Origin: Persebacter sp051009035
GTDB taxonomy: Bacteria; Pseudomonadota; Gammaproteobacteria; Tethybacterales; Persebacteraceae
Assembly (NCBI GenBank): GCA_051009035.1
Contig: JBPCWY010000074.1
Location: forward strand, 1 to 17,842
Direction of reading: 5' to 3'
DNA length: 17,842 nt
How positions within the stretch are numbered: the stretch's first letter is position 1; every line of letters begins with the position of its first letter. This document shows positions 8,221 to 13,373 of the stretch, in pieces. Under the pieces are notes generated by a model. The model was not told where the DNA came from. It made no database searches and was given only the letters and a program-made list of their open reading frames with translations. Position numbers and translations under genes: made by a program.

Positions 8221-9368
8221 AACGCCGCCGCCCACAACCGCGCGCTTTCGTCCGCCGCCCGCACATCTTCCAAAGTCGCGCCCGGCGCGCTTCCGTATTT
8301 TTCCAGCGCGCGCGCGCAAATCCGCGCAATATCGGTAAATTTAATATTGCCCGCCAAAAACGATTCCACCGCCGTTTCGTTTGCCGCCGACAACGCCGCC
8401 GGCGCGCCCCCGCCCAATACCTGCGCTTCTTTGGCGAGCGCCAAACACGGATAGCGCGCCGCATCGGGCGCGGAAAATGAAAGGGACGAAAGCGTTTTCC
8501 AATCCAACTTCTTCCCGCAAAATCCCCGCGTTTTGTCCGGCCAAAAAAGCATGCGCGCCACCGGACGCCGCATATCCGGCGCGGCAAGTTGCGCCGACAT
8601 CGCGCCGTCCGCATATTCTACAAACGCATGCACGATGCTTTGCGGATGCAATACCACGCCAATATCTTCCGCCCCCGTCCCAAACAACGCCGCCGCTTCC
8701 AAAATCTCCAGCGTTTTATTCATCATCGTCGCCGAGTCCACGGTGATTTTGCGCCCCATTCGCCAAGTCGGATGCGCCAACGCCTGCGCCGGAGTCGCAT
8801 GCGGCAAATCTTTCAGCGGCATATCGCGCAACGCCCCGCCCGATGCGGTAAGCCATAAACGGGCGTATTGCGCCCCGCCTTGTCCGCCTTCCAGCAATTC
8901 AAACAACGCCGCATGTTCGCTGTCAATCGGGAGAATTTGCGCGCCGTTTTGCGCCGCCGTCCGCATTAATAATTCGCCCGCAATCACCAGCGATTCTTTA
9001 TTGGCGAGCAAAATGCGCCGCCCCCGCCGCGCCGCTTCCAATACCGGCGGCAACCCGCCCGCGCCGGAAATTCCGGCGACAACCGTTTCGCATTCGCCCG
9101 CCGCCAAACGCACCGCTTCTTCGCCGCCGTCTACTTCAACGCCTTCGCCGTTTAACAATTCGCGCAATTCTTCCGCCGCCGCCGTGGAATGCATGACCGC
9201 CCGCCGGGGGCGAAATTCCATGCATAACGCATGCATCGCTTTGGCGTTGCTTCCCGCCGCCAATATTTCCGCCGCCAAACAATCCGGATATTCGCGCGCC
9301 ACCGACAACGCCGCGCCGCCGACGCTGCCCGTAGCGCCCAGCACGCACAGGCGCGTTATATCAGCCAC
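8214..9368 (-). CDS. dxr: 1-deoxy-D-xylulose-5-phosphate reductoisomerase
   Basis: DXR (also IspC) converts DXP to 2-C-methyl-D-erythritol 4-phosphate, using NADPH and a divalent metal, in the MEP isoprenoid pathway. The product feeds UppS two genes away. The 384-residue protein has the NADPH loop LGATGSVGG near residue 10 and LLANKESLV near 120. The metal ligands are in LPIDSEHA (Asp149, Glu151) and NKTLEILEA (Glu221). The substrate loop is LTASGGALRD, with GRKITVDSATMMNK after it and HPQSIVHAFVEY further on. E. coli has 398 residues. GTG 9368 is the start that begins just before the Rossmann strand; it overlaps the end of cdsA by 13 bases. The longer frame to 9473 adds an Arg-rich segment unlike the family. 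Confidence 0.96.
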   Translation of the reverse strand: MADITRLCVLGATGSVGGAALSVAREYPDCLAAEILAAGSNAKAMHALCMEFRPRRAVMHSTAAAEELRELLNGEGVEVDGGEEAVRLAAGECETVVAGISGAGGLPPVLEAARRGRRILLANKESLVIAGELLMRTAAQNGAQILPIDSEHAALFELLEGGQGGAQYARLWLTASGGALRDMPLKDLPHATPAQALAHPTWRMGRKITVDSATMMNKTLEILEAAALFGTGAEDIGVVLHPQSIVHAFVEYADGAMSAQLAAPDMRRPVARMLFWPDKTRGFCGKKLDWKTLSSLSFSAPDAARYPCLALAKEAQVLGGGAPAALSAANETAVESFLAGNIKFTDIARICARALEKYGSAPGATLEDVRAADESARLWAAALC

Positions 9369-10144
9369 GGAGAAGCCAGCGCGCCAAACGGCAACGCCGG
9401 TAAAAGCGCGTCCAAGCGGTCCAAGACGCCGCCGTGTCCGCCCAAAATTACGCCGCTGTCTTTGACGCCGCAATTTCGTTTTAGGGAAGATTCAAATAAA
9501 TCGCCCAGCACGCCCAGCGATACAACGGCAAACGCCGCCGCCCACAGCCACGCCGGAGACGGCGCGGTAAATAATACCGGTCCGGCAAAATACGCCAGCG
9601 CCAGCGCGGCGGTCATCCCGCCAAAAAATCCTTCCCAAGTTTTGCCCGGGCTAATCTGCGGCGCCATTTGATTCCTGCCCCACCGCCGCCCGCATAAATA
9701 CGCCGCCGTATCCGCCGTCCACACCGCCGCCAATACCGCCAGCAACACATCCAAATCGTTGGCGAATAAAACTAATGACGCATACCACGCGGTAAAAATC
9801 AGCGTCATTCCAGCGGCGCAAAAAGCCGCCCGCCGCCAGCGCAACGCCGAAAGCATAAAAAACGGCGCAACCGCCGTCCAAAAAAAACACGCCCCGCCAA
9901 ACAACGCATCGGACGCCGCCAAATTGCCGTTTAGCAACAAATAGCCGCCCCCCATCAACGCCGCCGAAAAACCGGCATAAACCAACGCCGCCCGTCCCTG
10001 CAATCCGCCCAACCGCCCCCATTCGTGCGCCGCCAGCAACGCCGCACCGAATGTCGCCGCGCCCCAAAGCCATACATTCCCGTGCCACACTATCGCAAAA
10101 ACCGCCGCCAACAACGGGACGGCGACCAAAACCCGCGCTAACAT
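9356..10144 (-). CDS. cdsA: Phosphatidate cytidylyltransferase
   Basis: CdsA makes CDP-diacylglycerol from phosphatidic acid and CTP in the inner membrane, the branch point of phospholipid synthesis. The 262-residue protein is mostly hydrophobic, with about seven to eight predicted membrane segments. The family signature is clear near the C-terminus: SSLKRNCGVKDSG followed by GGHGGVLDRLD. AVWTADTAAYLCGRRWG and ISPGKTWEGFFGG are further typical motifs. It is a little shorter than E. coli CdsA (285 residues). ATG 10144 overlaps the uppS stop by seven bases (ATGTTAG). A purine run (GAAGAAG) just before the ATG may act as a weak ribosome binding site. Confidence 0.96.
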   Translation of the reverse strand: MLARVLVAVPLLAAVFAIVWHGNVWLWGAATFGAALLAAHEWGRLGGLQGRAALVYAGFSAALMGGGYLLLNGNLAASDALFGGACFFWTAVAPFFMLSALRWRRAAFCAAGMTLIFTAWYASLVLFANDLDVLLAVLAAVWTADTAAYLCGRRWGRNQMAPQISPGKTWEGFFGGMTAALALAYFAGPVLFTAPSPAWLWAAAFAVVSLGVLGDLFESSLKRNCGVKDSGVILGGHGGVLDRLDALLPALPFGALASPWLI

Positions 10145-10827
10145 GCTTCTTCGCGCGCGCCAAAACGGCGCTCGCGGCGGGCGTATTCGTCAACCGCGGC
10201 GTTAAAATCCGCTTCGCCAAAATCGGGCCACAACACCGGCGTAAAATACAATTCGGAATACGCCGCCTGCCACAGCATAAAATTGCTGATGCGCTGCTCG
10301 CCGCCGGTGCGAATCAACAAATCCGCCGCCGGCTGTCCGCCCGTGGATAAATGTTTGGCAAAATTTTCTTCGCTAAAATCGCATCCATTCGCCGCAATCC
10401 GCTCCGCCGCCTGCGCCACATCCCAGCGTCCGCTGTAATTGAGCGCAACATTCACCTGCAACCGCTTGCCGTTTGCGGTTTTTTGTTCAAGGGAATCCAT
10501 CGCATCGCGCAGCGGCGGCGGAAAACGCCCGCGCTGTCCGATAACCGCCGCGCGCACGCCCGCATCGGCGAGTTCCTTTTCCAAACCGCGCGCCGTTTCG
10601 CCGAATAACGCAAGCAACGCGCGCACTTCCGCTTCCGGACGGTCCCAATTTTCGCGGCTAAACGCAAACAAAGTTAGATACGGAACGCCGCGCGCGATGC
10701 ACGCCCGCACCGCCGCCCGCGCCGCGCGCAAACCGCGCCGATGCCCTTCCCCGCGCGGGAGATTGCGCAGCCGCGCCCAGCGGCCGTTGCCGTCCATAAT
10801 CACGGCGACATGGCGCAAGGGATGCAT
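10138..10827 (-). CDS. uppS: Isoprenyl transferase (undecaprenyl diphosphate synthase)
   Basis: UppS condenses farnesyl diphosphate with isopentenyl diphosphates in cis to make the C55 carrier lipid for peptidoglycan and O-antigen. The 229-residue protein has HVAVIMDGNGRWA at the start (catalytic Asp12, equal to E. coli Asp26). FAFSRENWDRP lies in the middle. Towards the end is RTGGEQRISNFMLWQAAYSE, the substrate and metal-binding region. It is shorter than E. coli UppS (253) at both ends. The frame extends to 10869, but ATG 10827 lies five bases after the frr stop and directly precedes the conserved part. No Shine-Dalgarno is visible, so it probably depends on coupling with frr. Confidence 0.96.
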   Translation of the reverse strand: MHPLRHVAVIMDGNGRWARLRNLPRGEGHRRGLRAARAAVRACIARGVPYLTLFAFSRENWDRPEAEVRALLALFGETARGLEKELADAGVRAAVIGQRGRFPPPLRDAMDSLEQKTANGKRLQVNVALNYSGRWDVAQAAERIAANGCDFSEENFAKHLSTGGQPAADLLIRTGGEQRISNFMLWQAAYSELYFTPVLWPDFGEADFNAAVDEYARRERRFGAREEAC

Positions 10828-10832
10828 CGGAA

Positions 10833-11378
10833 TTAGACGGTCATCAATTCCCGCTTTTTTTCTTCGCACAGCGCGTCCACTTCGCCGGACGAAGTATCGG
10901 TGATTTTTTGGATTCGCTGTTCCATCCGCCGCCCTTCGTCTTCGGAAAATTCGCCGTCTTTGACTTTTGCTTTGACTTCGCCGAGCGCATCGCGGCGGAT
11001 ATTGCGCAAGGCAACCCGCGCCGTTTCGGCGTCCCGCCCAATCACTTTCGCCAATTCGCGGCGGCGTTCTTCGGAAAGCGGCGGCATGGACACGCGGATG
11101 CCGCCCGCAGTCGCCGCCGGGTTCAGCCCCAAACCGGAATCGCGCACGGCTTTTTCAATCGCCGCCGCGTTATTCGGGTCCCACGGCGCAACCAGCAGGG
11201 TTTGCGCGTCCGCCGCGGAAACGGTTGCGGTTTGCGCCAGCGGCATTTCGCCCCCGTAGCACAAAACGGTCACGCCGTCCAGCAGCCCGGGGTGGGCGCG
11301 CCCGGTGCGCATTTTCGCCCAATCGGCGCGCAACGCGTCCAGAGTTTTTTGCATGCGCTGTTGAATGTCTTTTTCCAT
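10833..11378 (-). CDS. frr: Ribosome recycling factor
   Basis: RRF splits post-termination 70S ribosomes together with EF-G. The 181-residue protein (E. coli 185) starts MEKDIQQRMQKTLDALRADW and has the long-helix residues KMRTGRAHPGLLDGV. The beta domain contains YGGEMPLAQTATVS and APWDPNNAAAIEKA. The C-terminal helices show MPPLSEERRRELAKVIGRDAE and, near the end, a Glu/Lys-rich segment. The open frame runs back to 11465 through the tRNA gene, so that extension is not coding; ATG 11378 is the only sensible start. No strong Shine-Dalgarno is seen. The gene begins 25 bases after the CCA end of tRNA-Arg, so cleavage of a common transcript at the tRNA end could create the frr mRNA 5' end. Confidence 0.96.
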   Translation of the reverse strand: MEKDIQQRMQKTLDALRADWAKMRTGRAHPGLLDGVTVLCYGGEMPLAQTATVSAADAQTLLVAPWDPNNAAAIEKAVRDSGLGLNPAATAGGIRVSMPPLSEERRRELAKVIGRDAETARVALRNIRRDALGEVKAKVKDGEFSEDEGRRMEQRIQKITDTSSGEVDALCEEKKRELMTV

Positions 11379-11403
11379 GATGCCGTGCGGTAAAAAATTG
11401 CGG

Positions 11404-11480
11404 TGGCGCGCCCGACAAGATTTGAACTCATGACCTCCAGGTTCGTAGCCTGGCGCTCTATCCAACTGAGCTACGGGCGC
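11404..11480 (-). tRNA. tRNA-Arg (anticodon ACG), CCA encoded
   Basis: The minus strand folds as a complete cloverleaf of 77 bases. The acceptor stem is GCGCCCG (11474-11480) with CGGGCGC (11408-11414), then discriminator G and encoded CCA (11404-11406). The D arm is GCTC/GAGC. The anticodon stem is CCAGG/CCTGG with loop CTACGAA, so the anticodon is ACG. The T arm has the loop TTCAAAT on a wobble-rich stem. A34 would be deaminated to inosine by TadA to read CGU, CGC and CGA. The abundant CGC arginine codons in this window fit that use. Confidence 0.97.
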
Positions 11481-11491
11481 TCCAAAAAGCG

Positions 11492-11497
11492 ATTATA
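11492..11497 (-). promoter_or_regulatory. -10 box of the tRNA-Arg/frr promoter
   Basis: A perfect TATAAT on the minus strand lies 11 bases upstream of the mature tRNA 5' end. Transcription would begin near 11485, leaving a five-base leader for RNase P to remove. The -35 region at 17 bases (GGCGGG) does not fit the consensus. A GC-rich stretch (11501-11520) separates it from upstream DNA. No terminator is visible between the tRNA and frr, so this promoter probably drives tRNA-Arg, frr and the genes after it. Confidence 0.6.
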
Positions 11498-11571
11498 GCG
11501 CAAAAACCCGCCGCCCCGCCGTTTTCCCCCAATTTTTAAGAACCCCGCCCGTCCGCCGCCTTCCGATACCC

Positions 11572-11652
11572 CCGCCGCCTCCGTTTTCAATACCGCTCCC
11601 ACCGCCGCCCGCATGCCAATGGGCGGGCAAGGGCAAATATCGGAGGCGGCGG
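11572..11652. repeat. Nested inverted repeat (12-bp arms)
   Basis: CCGCCGCCTCCG at 11572-11583 is the exact reverse complement of CGGAGGCGGCGG at 11641-11652. Nested inside is GCCCGC (11607-11612) with GCGGGC (11623-11628) around a ten-base loop. A third match, ACCGCCGCC (11601-11609) with GGCGGCGGT (11645-11653), competes with the outer arms. The whole could form a cruciform or a strong RNA hairpin. There is no T-run, so a terminator role is not shown. Confidence 0.6.
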
Positions 11653-11680
11653 TAAAAAACCCGCAATCCGCCTAATCCCG

Positions 11681-11718
11681 CTACTACGCCAATCTTGCAC
11701 TACCACGCCAATCCTGCG
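11681..11718. repeat. Tandem duplication of 19 bases
   Basis: The unit CTACTACGCCAATCTTGCA (11681-11699) is followed directly by CTACCACGCCAATCCTGCG (11700-11718), 16 of 19 positions being identical. The second copy runs into the hairpin repeat at 11712-11727, so it may be a partial duplication of that repeat's left part. Confidence 0.65.
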
Positions 11719-11740
11719 AAAGCAGGAATCCAGCGTCTTT
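11705..11740 (+). repeat. Degenerate ATTCC-type hairpin repeat, copy 1
   Basis: TCCTGC (11712-11717), loop GAAA and GCAGGA (11722-11727) form a six-pair hairpin, followed by ATCCAGCGTCTTT. The plan matches the copy at 13271-13293 (ATTCCCGC, four-base loop, GCGGGAATCC) with changed stem bases. Dispersed elements of this general form (CATTCCCGC...GCGGGAATCCA) are common in beta- and gammaproteobacterial genomes. The paired changes inside the stem keep the pairing. Confidence 0.6.
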
Positions 11741-11762
11741 AATTTTTGCCGTAAAGCAAGCA

Positions 11763-11771
11763 TGTTATAAT
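11763..11771 (+). promoter_or_regulatory. Extended -10 promoter of the plus-strand module
   Basis: TGTTATAAT (11763-11771) is a perfect extended -10 element (TGnTATAAT), which can work without a good -35; none is seen (TTTTTG at 11743-11748). Counting the usual seven bases downstream of the box puts the transcription start on A11778. That is exactly the first base of the 20-bp stem of the RNA element. This agreement supports both features. Confidence 0.65.
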
Positions 11772-11777
11772 TATTTC

Positions 11778-11906
11778 ACTGTCATTATGTATGGGCTACC
11801 CGGCTTTGTCGGGTGGTTCGCTAAATAAAATACCCGGCAACGGCGAGATTAGCTACCTCGCTTCGGGAAATAGGCGTTCATTTCGCAGTCCATGTGTAAT
11901 GACAGT
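11778..11906 (+). ncRNA. Structured RNA element, three-hairpin junction, unknown family (C4-like?)
   Basis: The arms 11778-11797 and 11887-11906 pair without a break over 20 bases as RNA: the outer ten pairs are Watson-Crick, and the inner ten contain four G-U pairs. On the opposite strand those four would be A-C mismatches, so the fold is specific to plus-strand RNA. Inside are three hairpins: 11798-11804 with 11808-11814 (ACCCGGC/GTCGGGT); 11833-11837 with 11863-11867, continued after a bulge by 11842-11847 with 11857-11862; and 11868-11871 with 11880-11883. A promoter lies directly upstream and a methyltransferase-nuclease gene downstream. The layout recalls phage C4 antisense RNA, placed ahead of its target in one transcript. 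A short mobile element with terminal inverted repeats is the main alternative; no clear target duplication is seen. Confidence 0.6.
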
Positions 11907-11931
11907 CCACCCGACGCTTGCAAAAGCGCCG
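11907..11931 (+). promoter_or_regulatory. Leader segment able to pair back to the RNA element
   Basis: CCACCCGAC at 11907-11915 is exactly complementary to GTCGGGTGG at 11808-11816, the 3' arm of the first hairpin and the bases after it. The same segment overlaps a hairpin CGCTT-GCAA-AAGCG (11915-11928). In addition 11913-11920 can pair with 11871-11878 if G-U pairs are allowed. These exclusive pairings suggest a switch within the leader or an antisense target site just ahead of the methyltransferase gene. No U-run follows, so transcription termination is not indicated. Confidence 0.4.
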
Positions 11932-11948
11932 TAAAACTGTGCAACAAC

Positions 11949-13232
11949 ATGGACAATACTATGAAAAACCCGCCGATAGAAAATCGGACGCTGTTTACCG
12001 GCGACAATTTGGAAGTCATGCGCGCCATGAATTCCGAAACCGTGGATTTAATTTATTTAGACCCGCCGTTTAACAAAAAATTCGTTTTTCCCATCGGGAA
12101 AGGCAACAACGCGGAATTCGGCTTCAAGGATATTTGGGGCTGGGACAGCGCGCCCGACGAAAACAACCCTTTTTTGCCTTACGCGGAACTATACGCGTTT
12201 GACGAATTGATTGTCGCCGCCGCAAACGGCAATCCGCTGATTGACCGCGCAATGGCGAAAAAAGCCGTTCGGTTTTTGGAGACAATGGGCGAAATCGCCG
12301 GGCATGCGGAAATGGCGTATTTGTCTTTTATGGCGGCGCGGTTGGCGGAAATGCAACGGTTGTTAAAACCGGCGGGCAGTATTTATTTGCATTGCGACCC
12401 AACCATGTCGCATTCGCTTAAGCTTTTAATGGACGTCGTTTTTGGCGGCAAAAGTTTCCGCAATGAAATTGTTTGGGCGTATCGGACAGGCGGCGTTTCT
12501 AAAAAATGGTTTCCCCGCAAACATGACCTTATATTTTACTACGGAAAAACCGAAAAAGTAAAGCATGTTCCTTTACAAGAAAGAATCCGTTATGAACGCC
12601 CTTTTTTTGGCGTAAAACAAGACAAAGAAGGATATTACGCCGACGTTTATGTGCGGGATGTTTGGGAAATTCCGGCGGTTATTAATGTGTCAAAAGAACG
12701 CACCGGCTATCCCACGCAAAAACCGGTTGCGCTTTTGGAAAGAATCGTAAATGCGTCTTCCAACGAAGGCGATTTAATTCTTGACCCGTTTTGCGGTTGC
12801 GCGACAACTTGCGTCGCCGCCGAGCGTTTGGGGCGGAAATGGGTCGGCATAGATGTCGCTTCGCAGGCCGCAAACCTCGTGCGCAAACGCCTTTTGGACG
12901 AAACAAAACAAGGCAAACTTGGCGGTAAAATGCCGCAAGTGCATCACCGCAAATTTGACGAAGGCGACTGCCCAATGCGCACCGACTTGGGCGAACAGCG
13001 GAGTAAAGATATCCGGAAAATTCTTTACGGAATGCAGGCGGGAAATTGCAATTTATGCAAAAATCATTTTGAGTTGCGGCAAATGGACGAAGACCATATT
13101 CACCCGAAAAATAAGGGCGGGCCTACGGTGGACGGGAATTTGCAACTGCTTTGCTCCTCCTGCAACCGCGTAAAATCTACGCGAACAATGCAGCAAGCCC
13201 ATGCCCGCCTGCGCGAATTAGGATACATTTAA
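11949..13232 (+). CDS. Site-specific DNA methyltransferase fused to HNH nuclease domain
   Basis: The protein probably methylates an adenine N6 or cytosine N4 at a short DNA site and carries a possible nuclease on the same chain. Residues 12-330 form an N6/N4 methyltransferase: LIYLDPPFN holds the catalytic DPPF at 38-41, and GYPTQKPVALLERIV precedes ILDPFCGCATTCVAAERLG, the AdoMet site (DPF at 279-281). The order of catalytic motif before AdoMet motif indicates the beta class. Residues about 345-427 are an HNH domain: C367-x2-C370, DH at 382-383 followed by IHPKNKGG, N397, and C402-x2-C405 with NRVK, so the last position is Asn. ATG 11949 and 11961 both suit homologues; 11961 has a weak GGA seven bases before it. 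ATG 11892 is in frame but lies in the RNA stem. The gene is the only one on this strand and looks more A/T-rich around 12500-12720, suggesting transfer. Confidence 0.88.
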   Translation: MDNTMKNPPIENRTLFTGDNLEVMRAMNSETVDLIYLDPPFNKKFVFPIGKGNNAEFGFKDIWGWDSAPDENNPFLPYAELYAFDELIVAAANGNPLIDRAMAKKAVRFLETMGEIAGHAEMAYLSFMAARLAEMQRLLKPAGSIYLHCDPTMSHSLKLLMDVVFGGKSFRNEIVWAYRTGGVSKKWFPRKHDLIFYYGKTEKVKHVPLQERIRYERPFFGVKQDKEGYYADVYVRDVWEIPAVINVSKERTGYPTQKPVALLERIVNASSNEGDLILDPFCGCATTCVAAERLGRKWVGIDVASQAANLVRKRLLDETKQGKLGGKMPQVHHRKFDEGDCPMRTDLGEQRSKDIRKILYGMQAGNCNLCKNHFELRQMDEDHIHPKNKGGPTVDGNLQLLCSSCNRVKSTRTMQQAHARLRELGYI

Positions 13233-13267
13233 CCCCCGCCGCCGCTTTTCACACTCCCCGCCCCGCC

Positions 13268-13296
13268 CGTCATTCCCGCAAAGGCGGGAATCCAAA
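13268..13296. terminator. Perfect hairpin repeat, copy 2, probable terminator
   Basis: ATTCCCGC (13272-13279), loop AAAG and GCGGGAAT (13284-13291) make a perfect eight-pair stem, 40 bases after the methyltransferase stop. The flanks (CGTC before, CCAAAA after) are those of the widespread ATTCCCGC-type repeat. Because the methyltransferase and dnaG converge here, the hairpin may end transcription from either side. It lacks a good T-run on the plus strand. Confidence 0.55.
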
Positions 13297-13343
13297 ATGC
13301 CCGCTTCGCCTCGCAATTCCAATAATCCGCCGCAGTTAACTTC

Positions 13344-13370
13344 TTGGATTCTCGTTTTGCGGGAATGGCA
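13344..13370. repeat. Hairpin repeat, copy 3, inverted relative to copy 2
   Basis: Read on the minus strand, this segment gives CCATTCCCGCAAA then CGAGAATCCAA. It matches the copy at 13271-13296 in 12 leading and 8 trailing bases. The two copies are in opposite orientation, 47 bases apart, so they can also pair with each other to form a long hairpin. The copy lies four bases after the dnaG stop and could act as part of its terminator. Confidence 0.6.
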
Positions 13371-13373
13371 AAA

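Larger units (their letters stand above)
11498..11762. other. Gene-free stretch rich in repeats
   Basis: No credible coding frame is found on either strand between the tRNA promoter and the promoter of the plus-strand module. The first part (11511-11660) is dominated by CCGCCGCC-type runs and their complements. The second part holds a 19-base tandem duplication and a hairpin repeat. The base composition differs from both flanks. The stretch may be the scar of past insertions beside the tRNA gene. Confidence 0.6.

Noticed and set aside
11379..11465. N-terminal extension of frr through the tRNA gene
   Set aside because: The extended frame translates tRNA sequence; RRF homologues begin at MEKDIQQRM.
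11498..11762. CRISPR array
   Set aside because: The repeats are two tandem units and a few inverted ones, without regular spacing or unique spacers.
11787..11828. Small open frame of 13 codons inside the RNA element
   Set aside because: No ribosome binding site, and the frame runs through the stem and hairpin 1, whose pairing explains the sequence better.
11778..11906. Short transposable element (MITE) with terminal inverted repeats
   Set aside because: No target duplication is visible at the ends, and the G-U pairs favour an RNA fold of one strand. Not fully excluded without genome-wide copies.
11892..11948. In-frame ATG 11892 as the start of the methyltransferase
   Set aside because: It lies inside the 3' arm of the 20-bp RNA stem, has no Shine-Dalgarno, and the added 19 residues precede the conserved part. 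It remains possible if the RNA regulates initiation there.
11778..13232. HEARO/IscB-type RNA-guided nuclease with its guide RNA
   Set aside because: A structured RNA ahead of an HNH-bearing gene recalls this system, but the protein is a DNA methyltransferase with HNH and has no RuvC motifs or bridge helix.
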